A stretch of 24,417 nt of DNA, from positions 1 to 24,417 of the IMG/VR virus record IMGVR_UViG_3300042449_000414. One strand, 5' to 3'. The position numbers were made by a program, and so were the translations under genes. Below the pieces are notes generated by a model. The model was not told the DNA's origin and did not search any database. It worked only from the letters and a program-made list of their open reading frames with translations. Source of the stretch: a virus. Below are positions 7,034 through 16,117 of the stretch, piece after piece; the first letter of the stretch is position 1; every line of letters starts with the position of its first letter.

Positions 7034-8587
7034 TTAGAATTGAGGAATTTCTTCAATCAAGACTGTACGAGACAAATCTTCAATAAAGATATCACAACGA
7101 TCTTTCATCCAGATTTCGTATCCTGGGAATTTGTTAGCAGAGCTCATACCTTGAGATTTTGCAAATCCTAAGTGATGACGAGTTCCATCAATATATCCCC
7201 AAGTCATAGAAGGTGCACCCTTCATTCTCACTTCTCTCATGTTATTAATCATAGAACCATCAGACATTGGAGATACATCAAATACCATAAATACTGGTGT
7301 GCTCTTTTTGTTCTGACCAAATTCTAGATTTGATTGTGGTAAATCTAATTCTTTCAAGTGAATAAGTTCAACACGACCAGTCTCACGAGTTACCATTGCA
7401 TCGAATGCAAAGTTGTAAGTGATGTGTTGTCCTTCTCCTTGCATGTATCTGTTTCCAGAATCAGCCATGAATGTTAAACCTGAGTTTAAAGCATCATTCT
7501 TTAGAGCCTGCTGGAATACATCGAATCCTGCCTCATTGGTGTACATCTTTACACGTCTGTCTTTAACATCAACACGTCTGTAGAAAAGATCCCCAAATAC
7601 TGAACGAATCAAGTTAGCAGAGAATTCTCCACGATTGTATTGTACCAAGTTACCATTGTTACGCATTCTGTGGTATACACCTGCAGAGGTACGCTTAAGT
7701 TCTTGTTTAGAACCATTGGTCTTCACTGTACCTGGCTTAGACCAAATCATACGCTTCACCTTAAGTTCAAGCATAGACTTACGCATCCAGAATTCAATGA
7801 ATGGTTCCCACTTAACATCATTACGTGTAAGAGGAAGTTGATTACGTCTCTGTGGAGCATACACTAGAATATCTAGAGCTTTACCAGAAGCATCAACCAT
7901 CATTTTATCATCAGCCCATTCAGTGATTTTGTGCTCATAACCATATGCAGAACCTAAAGATTCAAACATAGTGATCTTCTCACCTAAACGAGGCAATCCT
8001 AATAAATCTTGATCGAATTCACCAATAGCAGCATCAACTAGTTCTAGTTCAATACCAGTCTTTAAGAAGGTGGAACTTACAAAGTCTACTGTTGGGTTAT
8101 CAGTCACTAGTGTGAAAGAATACAAGAATCCCATATTCCAAGGCACAGGATCTTTGATCACGTAGAAACGTGGACCATACTGACGAGAACCTACAGAGAT
8201 GATAGCATTCTTAGAAAACTCGTTAGTATCCAATACTAATGAAAACTCCTGACCATCAATACCTGGTTTGGTCAACGCTAACGTTGAATCAGGAATGTCA
8301 ATGATTTTAGGGAATTTGTAAGGAACTTGTACATCCCATTTCCAAGCATCACTATTATTATCAATGTAATAAGGTGTGCTCTTGTTGATCATGTCCAAGA
8401 AATCATTACTGTACAATGAACTCTGGGTGTAAAGACTAATGATTTTCTTATCATAATCTGCAGGTTCAGTTGAGTGAAAAGACTCTAAGTGATTAGAATC
8501 AGTGAGCTTTCCAACAGCACGTTTGTCCATTGAAGCCACTCTCGCATAAGTAAAACCAGTTAAACCTGGGATTGTTTGAATTGCCAT
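7034..8587 (-). CDS. Major capsid protein (probable)
   Basis: This 517-residue soluble alpha/beta protein is the third large gene after terL (terL, portal, scaffold-like gene, then this one), the standard place for the HK97-fold major capsid protein. It starts MAIQTIPGLTGFTY, carries a long mixed region with basic stretches (VKRMIWSKPGTVKTNGSKQ, YRRVDVKDRRVKMY) and ends IEDLSRTVLIEEIPQF. About 500 residues suits the capsid proteins of large Bacteroidota phages. No short diagnostic motif exists, so the call rests on order, size and composition. The leader is A-rich without a Shine-Dalgarno. A terminator-like hairpin follows the stop. Confidence 0.85.
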   Translation of the reverse strand: MAIQTIPGLTGFTYARVASMDKRAVGKLTDSNHLESFHSTEPADYDKKIISLYTQSSLYSNDFLDMINKSTPYYIDNNSDAWKWDVQVPYKFPKIIDIPDSTLALTKPGIDGQEFSLVLDTNEFSKNAIISVGSRQYGPRFYVIKDPVPWNMGFLYSFTLVTDNPTVDFVSSTFLKTGIELELVDAAIGEFDQDLLGLPRLGEKITMFESLGSAYGYEHKITEWADDKMMVDASGKALDILVYAPQRRNQLPLTRNDVKWEPFIEFWMRKSMLELKVKRMIWSKPGTVKTNGSKQELKRTSAGVYHRMRNNGNLVQYNRGEFSANLIRSVFGDLFYRRVDVKDRRVKMYTNEAGFDVFQQALKNDALNSGLTFMADSGNRYMQGEGQHITYNFAFDAMVTRETGRVELIHLKELDLPQSNLEFGQNKKSTPVFMVFDVSPMSDGSMINNMREVRMKGAPSMTWGYIDGTRHHLGFAKSQGMSSANKFPGYEIWMKDRCDIFIEDLSRTVLIEEIPQF

Positions 8588-8617
8588 TTTTTATTATTTT
8601 AAATTATTATTGATATA

Positions 8618-9871
8618 TTATAAAAACCATGAATCTGATTTTTCTGATTTATTCCCTTTAATTACACCCTTCTGTACTTGTCTTGCCACTTCACCAAATA
8701 AGTCATTTGACTTTTTAGTAATGCCTGTTTTTTGTATAGTTGATAATGTAGGATCTTTTTCTAGAATCTTTAACAACAATGCCACCTTCACTTTCATTTG
8801 GTGATTTTCAGGTTTTTTCATTTCTAGAATAGTTCGGTCAAAATCAGTAAGTGTCTCACCAGATGTTGTCTTATACTTATCTACTAATAGAAAATCCTGT
8901 AGTTCACTTGCTAATTTAGGATTCAATGGAATACCATCAAACTCCTTTGTTTTCAGTTTATCTTGAAGGATAGCCTGAACATTACTTATGTATTGATTCT
9001 TAATACTTGCTTTTTGTTGCAATTCTCTTTCTGAGTTTTGCTCTAGTTGTTGAAGTTTCTGTGCTTCTTTTTTAACTAACACCTTATGATGTTTAGTAGC
9101 AACAGTTTCAAGATCACCATAGTTTTGTAATCTTTCCACTTCAGTTTCTACATCTTCTGCATCAAAACCTTGATCAGTTAATGCTTGTTTAATCACTGCT
9201 ATCTGATTCTTTTCCTGTGAAAGGTCCATATCAGAAAAATTAGCTATAGTGTTAAATGTATCGAAATACTCTTTAGGATTAACTCCTTTAACAAATATGG
9301 CATCAAATGCTTGTTGATAATCTTCACCAAATTGTCCAATGAAATTATTAACAACTTCAATAGCACCTTTCTTTTTCTCTACTTGAAACTTTTCTAAGAA
9401 TTCTTCAGGAGTGTTTATTTGCACATCCTCATCATCATCTTCTTTGGTGAATACACCTAGTTTAAATAAATCATTAGCTAGAGCACCAAATCTAGTCACT
9501 TCTGGTTCAGCATCATCATCATCATCAGCAGCTTCTGATGTTTTCTTTGCAACAGGAGCTTTAGTTTCTTCTTCTTCTTCCTCTTCTTCATCATCACCCC
9601 CTGATAAGAAATCACTTATACTAGCTTTAGTTTCTTCGTCTTTATCTTCAGTGTCTACAACATCATTTCCTATACTTTTTACAGGTGCAGGTTTAGTTTT
9701 TGCAGGAGCAGGATCTTCCACTTCTTTTACAATTTTCTGAAGACCATCAGGACTACTTGTAGAAGTTTCTGGTTCATATAAATCACTTAGTAATTCAGAG
9801 TTTCCCATGCCCATTTCCATAGTGTTTTCAATACTAAATTCGAAAGAAGGGCTATTTAAATTATCAGCCAT
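8618..9871 (-). CDS. Acidic scaffold-like protein
   Basis: This 417-residue protein sits between portal and capsid genes, where phage scaffolding proteins are encoded. The N-terminal half is disordered and very acidic, with runs of Asp and Glu (around residues 92-103 and 115-124), separated by Lys/Ala/Pro linkers (APAKTKPAPVKS). The C-terminal half is helical with strong coiled-coil character (QKLQQLEQNSERELQQKAS) and ends basic. Acidic disorder plus coiled coil is typical of scaffolds that are expelled or cleaved during head maturation, and this role is inferred. The leader contains AAACCAAATATAATAA and lies behind a long hairpin. Confidence 0.8.
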   Translation of the reverse strand: MADNLNSPSFEFSIENTMEMGMGNSELLSDLYEPETSTSSPDGLQKIVKEVEDPAPAKTKPAPVKSIGNDVVDTEDKDEETKASISDFLSGGDDEEEEEEEETKAPVAKKTSEAADDDDDAEPEVTRFGALANDLFKLGVFTKEDDDEDVQINTPEEFLEKFQVEKKKGAIEVVNNFIGQFGEDYQQAFDAIFVKGVNPKEYFDTFNTIANFSDMDLSQEKNQIAVIKQALTDQGFDAEDVETEVERLQNYGDLETVATKHHKVLVKKEAQKLQQLEQNSERELQQKASIKNQYISNVQAILQDKLKTKEFDGIPLNPKLASELQDFLLVDKYKTTSGETLTDFDRTILEMKKPENHQMKVKVALLLKILEKDPTLSTIQKTGITKKSNDLFGEVARQVQKGVIKGNKSEKSDSWFL

Positions 9872-9925
9872 ATGTAGTTTTTTATTATATTTGGTTTATT
9901 AACGTAAAATTATGCAACATCTATG

Positions 9926-9996
9926 GAAATACAAAGACTTATGTTACTATATACCAACTTATTCAGGATAATATAGCATTAAAGTTTTTGTATTTC
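9926..9996 (-). promoter_or_regulatory. Long hairpin in the portal-scaffold intergenic gap
   Basis: GAAATACAAAGACTT (9926-9940) pairs with AAGTTTTTGTATTTC (9982-9996) over 15 positions with one G-U. Further in, ATG/CAT and CTATAT/ATATAG (9947-9952 with 9971-9976) extend the helix around a roughly 18-base loop. On the minus strand no U-run follows, so it is a leader element of the scaffold transcript rather than a simple terminator. Confidence 0.75.
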
Positions 9997-10009
9997 TAAT
10001 CAAAAATGT

Positions 10010-12589
10010 TTACTTTTTCTTTGCTCTTCCTTTAGCGTTCTCTTTAGCCACTGCTAAATCGTTTGCTTGATTCTCTCTAGCCACTTGTAGTTTCTCTCTT
10101 TCAAGTTGTAGTTTTTGAGAAGCTTGTTTGTTTTGAGAATTGATTTGAGCCATTTTCATTTCGTAATCCTTTAGTGCTTTAGTTTGGTCATTAGCAAGTT
10201 TACCAATCTCTAATACATCTGGAACACCACTAACGTCTACATCAGATAGTGGTCCAGATTTAGATTCAGCAGCAATCAAGGCAATCTCTTTCTTATTGAT
10301 TCTATCTAATTCATTTTGATAGTTTTCATTAGCAATGTCTTGATCTTTCATTTGCTGTGCTTGAGCAATTTGAGCTTGAGCAATTTGTCCTTGCTGTTCC
10401 ACCTTCTGTTGTTCAAGTTGTGCTTGTTGTTGCTGCATTGCTTCTTGTTTATCTTTAAGAGATTTAAACACCTTCTTCATCTGTCTTACAGATTTAGTAG
10501 AATACAATTCAATAACATCATATAAAGATCCACCATTCTGCATTAATGGTTGAGCAAGTTGTCTAAGTTCCTCAAACATCTTATTATCTTCAGGACGATT
10601 TGTTAAGAACACCTTTAAGTCTCTAAATTTCAAATCAGATCCATTCACTTGTACAAATGCAGATTCTCCTTCAGATGTAACGTATGATAGCGTACTCTGT
10701 GGTTTAGCACTTTCAATATAAAGAGCTGCATCAATAATAGATTGATACACTTGACCCATCACATACTCATGAGCAACAAACAGAGGCTCTGTCTGTGAAT
10801 AACTTTGTTGCATGGCAGTGTTTGTACCTGTAGCAGATTCAGAGGCTGATATAGAGCCCATACGCTGTCTAGACATACCTACAAGTTCCCAACATTCATT
10901 CTTAATTTGTTGAGCTAATGTATATCGTGCTTGTATCTCTTGTGTACGTGTTAAATCAAGAGATGTAAATTGATTGAATGAACTAGGACTCTTTAAGTTT
11001 TCAGGAGAGTCATCTATAAACACCACTCCTCTATTACGAGCTTCCATTTCCCAAATATCAAGAGCATCTTGAGCATCTCCATCTTTAGGAATAGGAATAT
11101 GCCTAATAGACATAAGTTGCACCTTACCCACTTCTTTTTCAAGAAGCTTATATAATTGGTTCATACAAACATTATATATCACTTGGAAAGGTTTCATCAA
11201 ATCCACTAATGATTTTGATTCAGTATTCTTCACTTCATAGGTTATTCCTATAATAGGACAATAACTAAGTAGCTTATAAGGTTTTATGTGATAAATATCT
11301 GGTCCAATTTTAATTCCTTGATACCATTGATTAATCCATCCCCAATCTAATGAGATTTGTGTAGGAATAGTTCCACTCTTATATGTTTCATCAACAAGTG
11401 TAGATTGTTCATTACCCATTTCATCTGTATAGATGAGTTTACCAATCTTTTTCTTAGATATCCAATAACATCTCACTACAACATACTTGTAACCAAATGA
11501 AGATACGTTAGATGTAAGTCCTAAGAAGTCTTTTAGTCCATCATTATTCTCTTTCATCTCACTCTCAATCATCATTCTTGTTTGTAACACTAATGGATCG
11601 TATGTGTCATATGTAACAGAATCAATACCAGGGGAAACATTAGGATTACCTAGATTAGAGTCTCTAACGTTTATTAGTCCATAATCTTGCAATGAACTAC
11701 GTAAGTGATCTATCTCTTCTTTTGTAAGATCTGGAATAGATTCAATTATCTCAGATAGTTCCATCACTTGCACTGTACCTGCAGCATATGCTCCTTGTGC
11801 TCTTCCTGTAGGATCTGATATATATTTTCTATCTGGTGTAGTGAGGAACCAAGTGTTCTTTGGATTAGACACTTCTACATTAAAACCAAGCTTGCTATTA
11901 TCTTCGTATATATGATAGAACTCTCTACCAGAAATAAGCATGTCTCTAAAGGCATCCTCACTCTTTTCTTTCATATTAAACTCAGCTTTCTGACATGTAA
12001 GAATGTGATTAGCCCATTTCTCTGCAACAGATGTATAGCTATCAAGTTCATCCTTCACTTCACTCATTGTCATTTGCTGAAGTTGCTCTTCATCAATCTC
12101 TTCTCCCTCTAGAGCCACCTTTTCAAGAATTTGTTTCTTGGCTTCCTGCAATACATATTCTTGAAGAATACCTGTTTTGAATTCAAGTTCTTCTGATTTA
12201 GAATCATCATCAAATGCTTTCACCCTAAATGTATCAGGACGTTTTGATATCTCTCCCACTAACTCATTCACTGGTGTAGTGATGATGGAATACATCTTTA
12301 CATATGCTGGTAAACCAATATCTGCTGTTAGCATATCTGTAAAGCTTTTCACTTGTTCTTCTTGATAGAAATCTTCCATACGAAGAATCCCTTTCATCAA
12401 ATCATAATTTTTAACAAATGTATCTCTATTCTTTATATACTCAGCGTATGCTTTGTTTGCAAAATAATCCATTGTGTTCTTAATCCAACTCTCATCCTGC
12501 TTTTCTTTGTCAGTTTTGAATTGGTCAGGAAATATGTTTAAATATGCATACCTGATGGTAGCATCTTTAGTATATCTAATTATTGCCAT
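10010..12589 (-). CDS. Portal protein
   Basis: This 859-residue protein is encoded directly after terL with a one-base TAATG overlap, the normal position of the portal gene. The body (to about residue 700) is mixed alpha/beta, with the long helical wing and stem expected of portals. The last 150 residues are Gln/Ala/Lys-rich coiled coil (KDKQEAMQQQQAQLEQQKVE, then AQIAQAQQMKDQ), which may form the barrel or an extended tail inside the head. Large portals of roughly 800 residues are known in crAss-like phages. The dodecameric portal is the DNA entry channel and docks the terminase. Identification relies on order, length and architecture. Confidence 0.88.
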   Translation of the reverse strand: MAIIRYTKDATIRYAYLNIFPDQFKTDKEKQDESWIKNTMDYFANKAYAEYIKNRDTFVKNYDLMKGILRMEDFYQEEQVKSFTDMLTADIGLPAYVKMYSIITTPVNELVGEISKRPDTFRVKAFDDDSKSEELEFKTGILQEYVLQEAKKQILEKVALEGEEIDEEQLQQMTMSEVKDELDSYTSVAEKWANHILTCQKAEFNMKEKSEDAFRDMLISGREFYHIYEDNSKLGFNVEVSNPKNTWFLTTPDRKYISDPTGRAQGAYAAGTVQVMELSEIIESIPDLTKEEIDHLRSSLQDYGLINVRDSNLGNPNVSPGIDSVTYDTYDPLVLQTRMMIESEMKENNDGLKDFLGLTSNVSSFGYKYVVVRCYWISKKKIGKLIYTDEMGNEQSTLVDETYKSGTIPTQISLDWGWINQWYQGIKIGPDIYHIKPYKLLSYCPIIGITYEVKNTESKSLVDLMKPFQVIYNVCMNQLYKLLEKEVGKVQLMSIRHIPIPKDGDAQDALDIWEMEARNRGVVFIDDSPENLKSPSSFNQFTSLDLTRTQEIQARYTLAQQIKNECWELVGMSRQRMGSISASESATGTNTAMQQSYSQTEPLFVAHEYVMGQVYQSIIDAALYIESAKPQSTLSYVTSEGESAFVQVNGSDLKFRDLKVFLTNRPEDNKMFEELRQLAQPLMQNGGSLYDVIELYSTKSVRQMKKVFKSLKDKQEAMQQQQAQLEQQKVEQQGQIAQAQIAQAQQMKDQDIANENYQNELDRINKKEIALIAAESKSGPLSDVDVSGVPDVLEIGKLANDQTKALKDYEMKMAQINSQNKQASQKLQLEREKLQVARENQANDLAVAKENAKGRAKKK

Positions 12590-14613
12590 TATATAAAAAG
12601 TTTATTTTTTCGTTTAGGAAACATTCCTCTACTCTCTGTGAATAATCTATTCTTTTGTTTTGTGTTAAACATTGATTCAATTCTACCATCTCCACTCTTT
12701 CCTATTTTTCCCATAATAGGATCCATTTTCATGGCTAATGCTACAGCTAACTCTGCAGCAATGATTCTATCAAAGTTACCCATCTCATTATATTGTATCA
12801 TTTCTTCTAATAGAACAGGATCAAATATCTTCACCATACCCTTTGTTTCAGAAATGATATTACCATCATCATCTTTCTCAACATGTAATACATCTTCTGT
12901 GTATTTCTTTAAACATCCATGCAGAAAACTTCTAATCTTATCAGCAGATCTATGTATACCATAATCACGTCTCACTGTTGTATTAGGTACTATTTCTTTT
13001 AACCAATCTGGTTGACGTTCTAGATAATGAGCATCTCCTTTAGCTATCATATAATCTATAAAGGATATTTCATCATTCTCGCATAGTGTGCGAGCATTGT
13101 AATATTTAATAAGAAGTCTAGCTTGTTCTTCCCAAGTTTCTTTCTTGTCTGGTCTAGCTGTGTAAGATGCTACAAACATATCTTGATACTTCTCACCAGA
13201 TATAGCATGCATACGTTTATATATGTATACAGATCCTAATGAACTAGAATATGCAGACTTACCTTGTCTATATGGATCCACTCCTGCAACATATAGTCCA
13301 TAAGGAGGGGCTTCCATAGGAAACTCATATATAACTATAGGAGCATCTTTCTCATCTGAATTTTTTAAAGGAAAGTTAGATATAGGAAGTTTATCTGTAA
13401 ATTCGTGTTTGATATTTCCATCATCACTAAATAATATAACAGGTGTTCCTGTTCTTTCATTTTGTAACAGTCTGGTTTTCTGTCTCTTAGCAGCTTCTAT
13501 ATCAAATATATTTGTATCTTCATTCAAGAATATATCATCCACTTCAATTGGATAATACATCTTTTCTTTTAGATAGGCCATCCTATCTCCTGCTTTCTTT
13601 AGCCTTTCTAAATTAGATGTAACAATTTCTGTAGCTTTTTCTTCATTAGAAACAAGCATGGTTACATTGTGTAAATCACTTTTAGCATCAGCATTTAAAT
13701 ACTCACCTAATGAAGAATCTTCTTTGGCTTCCATTCTATATTTATTAGAAATGAATAAGCCATGTATTCTTTTTGAGTCTTTATCGTTATTGTATTCTAA
13801 GAAGTTGAAGTTGTTTACATCAAACATTAAACTCTTGGCATCCATAAATTTCTTCATGTCACCTCCTGTACCTGTAAGAATAGGACTACATCCCCAACCA
13901 AATGGTGTTGTAAATCCTGGAGTGGCAGCTTGTAGTCCTCTTAAGAAAGATCCTTTACCTATCTCATCAATGATGAGCTTTCTAGGTTTTGTACCTGCAA
14001 TAGCTTCCTCATTGTTTCCCTCATCTAAGTTACGTATAATGATTTGTGAGAAAGGGATTCTCTCTCCTCCTCTGGTCTTGATACCAAGTGTCACTTGATT
14101 CTTCCAGTTGTCCTCAATTCTTTGCCATCTCCATGCTTCAGGGATGAAGTTGAGTCCTTTATCTATCTTATCTGTAATAAGCTTTATATCTGGAGCATTC
14201 AGTCCAGCAATAATATTCTGTGAGTTTTCATCAAATGTAGCACCCCATGCAATATAGGAGCTTTCAATAACAGACTTAGCTAAACGTCTAATGCCTAGAA
14301 TAACTAAACCTTTCTTTTCATTTTGAGCTCTATCTATTTCATTAGTTATCACCCACTCATTATCTCTAAGAAGAGGATTAGCATATTTTTGTGATATCCT
14401 TCCTCTATCATCTATAACATCCACTTCTGTATGCCATATGTTTAAATGCCAATATAAAAATGGATTAATGTAAACACCATCCATCATACATCCATTCAGA
14501 CATATCTCTTTATGAAATTCAAAGAAAGCATCATACTCTTGACTAGTCTTATCAGGAAGTCTTTTCTGATTTATAAACCAATCATGGTAATCAATGCTAA
14601 TTAAATCTGTCAT
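12589..14613 (-). CDS. terL: Terminase large subunit
   Basis: This 674-residue DNA-packaging motor has an ATPase and a nuclease domain. The ATPase carries a Walker-A-like LGIRRLAKS (106-114), a Walker B RKLIIDEIGK (211-220, D216 and E217) and a coupling-type motif PILTGTGGDM (244-253). The nuclease has YVAGVDPY with D446 as the first metal ligand and CEND (511-514) as a probable second acidic site. The Walker A is unusual because Ala stands where the last Gly before Lys-Ser normally is. The gene overlaps the upstream small gene by 4 bases (ATGA) and the portal by 1 base, so the three are translationally coupled. Confidence 0.95.
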   Translation of the reverse strand: MTDLISIDYHDWFINQKRLPDKTSQEYDAFFEFHKEICLNGCMMDGVYINPFLYWHLNIWHTEVDVIDDRGRISQKYANPLLRDNEWVITNEIDRAQNEKKGLVILGIRRLAKSVIESSYIAWGATFDENSQNIIAGLNAPDIKLITDKIDKGLNFIPEAWRWQRIEDNWKNQVTLGIKTRGGERIPFSQIIIRNLDEGNNEEAIAGTKPRKLIIDEIGKGSFLRGLQAATPGFTTPFGWGCSPILTGTGGDMKKFMDAKSLMFDVNNFNFLEYNNDKDSKRIHGLFISNKYRMEAKEDSSLGEYLNADAKSDLHNVTMLVSNEEKATEIVTSNLERLKKAGDRMAYLKEKMYYPIEVDDIFLNEDTNIFDIEAAKRQKTRLLQNERTGTPVILFSDDGNIKHEFTDKLPISNFPLKNSDEKDAPIVIYEFPMEAPPYGLYVAGVDPYRQGKSAYSSSLGSVYIYKRMHAISGEKYQDMFVASYTARPDKKETWEEQARLLIKYYNARTLCENDEISFIDYMIAKGDAHYLERQPDWLKEIVPNTTVRRDYGIHRSADKIRSFLHGCLKKYTEDVLHVEKDDDGNIISETKGMVKIFDPVLLEEMIQYNEMGNFDRIIAAELAVALAMKMDPIMGKIGKSGDGRIESMFNTKQKNRLFTESRGMFPKRKNKLFI

Positions 14614-14945
14614 TTTCTATTCTTTAACCACCTCTCAGCCATTGATGACATTTCACCATTGCCTCTCACCTCCACTTTAGCTTCTTCTGCTTTACGTAAT
14701 TTATCCACCACTTCTAATAAGGCTAGATAATTTTTCATGGTTTCTTGAATAAACTTACCTTGAGATTCAATGGATGCAATCACCATAGGCATTGTTCCAC
14801 CTCTAGCTGTAGGTTTCCATTCAATCCTATCTTTAATAAGATTTAGGGGATTGGCATCAACATAAGCTTTCCATGAACTAAGCTGTTCTTCGGCCCAATC
14901 AAGTTCAGTATTAATGTATGTAGTTTTGTTAGTAGCTTTCGCCAT
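14610..14945 (-). CDS. Candidate small terminase subunit
   Basis: This 111-residue, largely helical, Lys/Glu-rich protein (LDWAEEQLSSWKAYVDANPL, then MKNYLALLEVVDKLRKAEEA) is encoded immediately upstream of terL, with its TGA overlapping the terL ATG. Small terminase subunits are helical DNA-recognition proteins found in exactly this place and are poorly conserved in sequence. I see no clear helix-turn-helix, so the function is inferred from position and fold character. It overlaps the upstream 93-residue gene by 17 bases. The use of TGA as a real stop here also argues against TGA recoding. Confidence 0.65.
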   Translation of the reverse strand: MAKATNKTTYINTELDWAEEQLSSWKAYVDANPLNLIKDRIEWKPTARGGTMPMVIASIESQGKFIQETMKNYLALLEVVDKLRKAEEAKVEVRGNGEMSSMAERWLKNRK

Positions 14946-15210
14946 TATCTTCTTCTTCTAAGATGTTATTTAAATTCATTCCATCTCTAATAATATCTTC
15001 AATATCATTAGAATGTTGTACATCTAGTTCTAATTCAGTTTTGTATTTTGTAAGAATGTATAACAATTCTTTATCTGATATTCCCCATGTATCTCCTTGC
15101 CCATCAAGGGCTGTTGATAAATGCTTTCCTAAATTATATGTAGGAAAACTATTATGTAACTCATTGAGCAAATCTATTATCTGTGTGTAATAGTTTGTTT
15201 TGATTCTCAT
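14929..15210 (-). CDS. Small helical protein of the packaging module
   Basis: This 93-residue protein begins with a basic Tyr-rich stretch (MRIKTNYYTQIIDLLNELH), contains a Gly-rich turn (STALDGQGDTWGIS) followed by helices, and ends acidic (ILEEEDNGESY). Its end overlaps the next gene by 17 bases and it starts 6 bases after the acidic 90-residue gene. I do not recognise the family. The position two genes before terL suggests a packaging or assembly accessory factor, without proof. Confidence 0.75.
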   Translation of the reverse strand: MRIKTNYYTQIIDLLNELHNSFPTYNLGKHLSTALDGQGDTWGISDKELLYILTKYKTELELDVQHSNDIEDIIRDGMNLNNILEEEDNGESY

Positions 15211-15215
15211 GTTAT

Positions 15216-15488
15216 TTATATTAATTGGTTTAAATCGTCATCAGATAAATCAGATGATTTTAATTCTTCCTCGTCATCAGTTTCTTCAAAATCAAAATCT
15301 TCCTCATCAGCCATGTAGTCTTCACGAACATGAATACCAATGATGTCTTGTTCAACATCTGGAACACCTGAAATATCTATATAATCAGCTCCCTGATTGT
15401 AGATTTCCTCCAATGTCTCTAAAAGTCTTTTTAAAGGAATCTTCTGAAGAATTATTGTTTTCTTATTTTCCTCCATCATCATTATCAT
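15216..15488 (-). CDS. Acidic small protein, unknown function
   Basis: This 90-residue protein has a short basic helical start (NKKTIILQKIPLKRLLETLE), a compact middle (YIDISGVPDVEQDIIGIHV) and a strongly acidic tail of mostly Asp and Glu from about residue 57. The first codons are MIMMM, so the true start could be any of the four Met within 12 bases. The outermost, at 15488, is given. It overlaps the zinc-ribbon gene by 26 bases. An acidic tail can mimic DNA or bind a basic partner such as the nearby IHF-like protein. That is speculation. Confidence 0.7.
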   Translation of the reverse strand: MIMMMEENKKTIILQKIPLKRLLETLEEIYNQGADYIDISGVPDVEQDIIGIHVREDYMADEEDFDFEETDDEEELKSSDLSDDDLNQLI

Positions 15489-15768
15489 TTGTTTTAAGAA
15501 TTTCTTGCTCTTCTATTAAGCTCATTAATGGCATCCATTGACCTAATGGACATTCACAAGATAAACATTTTGTTTTAGCATCTATATTACATCCACAATG
15601 TGTGCAATGATCATCTGGTCTTATTGGTGTATGGTGATGTTTTGAATGAAAAGCACATCCATTACATATCACTGTTCTCTCCAGAGATGTCTTTTGTATC
15701 AGGTCTTTTAATGCTGCTGGTGGAAGAAGCTTATTCCTCCATCCCTCGTAAATCTGATTTAATTTCAT
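15463..15768 (-). CDS. Zinc-ribbon protein
   Basis: This 101-residue protein has a helical N-terminus (residues 1-32) followed by cysteine/histidine pairs able to bind two zinc ions: CNGC at 36-39, HSKHHH at about 42-47, CTHCGC at about 56-61, and CLSCEC at about 69-74. The tail is acidic. Small zinc-ribbon proteins of this kind often bind nucleic acid or proteins in phage late modules. No enzyme motif is present. Its start lies within the end of the IHF-like gene (38-base overlap), and the leader contains AAAACCAAAAATAA, which therefore falls inside that coding sequence. Confidence 0.8.
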   Translation of the reverse strand: MKLNQIYEGWRNKLLPPAALKDLIQKTSLERTVICNGCAFHSKHHHTPIRPDDHCTHCGCNIDAKTKCLSCECPLGQWMPLMSLIEEQEILKTNDNDDGGK

Positions 15769-16117
15769 TGTTGGTGTTTATTTTTGGTTTTAATACACTT
15801 ATGTTTAATACAGCACTTTCATATTTTAGTCTTGCATTATTACGCCTTTGTTCTGATAGAGAATCATCATTCATCAACCTCTCAAAGAGTGCTTTTTGCG
15901 AAAGAAGCTTTTCCATCTTCTTAATAGCCTTCTTATTATTAAATATAAACTTACCAAATCCAGAAATCTCAACACTTTTAGTAGATGTCATGGCTTGGGT
16001 GGCAGACTGAAACTGATGCGAAACAATAGCATCTAATGTAAACTCAGGAATCAACATCTTTACAGACATTTTCCTTATCAAGAAGTCTTTGACGGTTAAA
16101 CTCTTAGGCCTCTCCAT
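15731..16117 (-). CDS. HU/IHF-like DNA-binding protein
   Basis: This 128-residue protein has the HU/IHF pattern in its first 70 residues. A helical dimerisation part (VKDFLIRKMSVKMLIPEFT split by a turn, then AIVSHQFQSATQAM) is followed by VEISGFGKF at 49-57, equivalent to the conserved ...GFGxF... strand at the base of the HU arms. A helical extension of about 55 residues beyond HU length follows. HU/IHF proteins bend DNA. crAss-like phages carry IHF-like genes in their virion modules, so a role in packaging or in the virion is plausible. It overlaps the upstream gene by 14 bases. The classic arm tip (RNP) is not evident. Confidence 0.8.
   Translation of the reverse strand: MERPKSLTVKDFLIRKMSVKMLIPEFTLDAIVSHQFQSATQAMTSTKSVEISGFGKFIFNNKKAIKKMEKLLSQKALFERLMNDDSLSEQRRNNARLKYESAVLNISVLKPKINTNNEIKSDLRGMEE

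Noticed and set aside
9411-9740. Ser-rich plus-strand frame, 109 codons
   Set aside because: It is the antisense of the acidic Asp/Glu runs of the scaffold-like protein.
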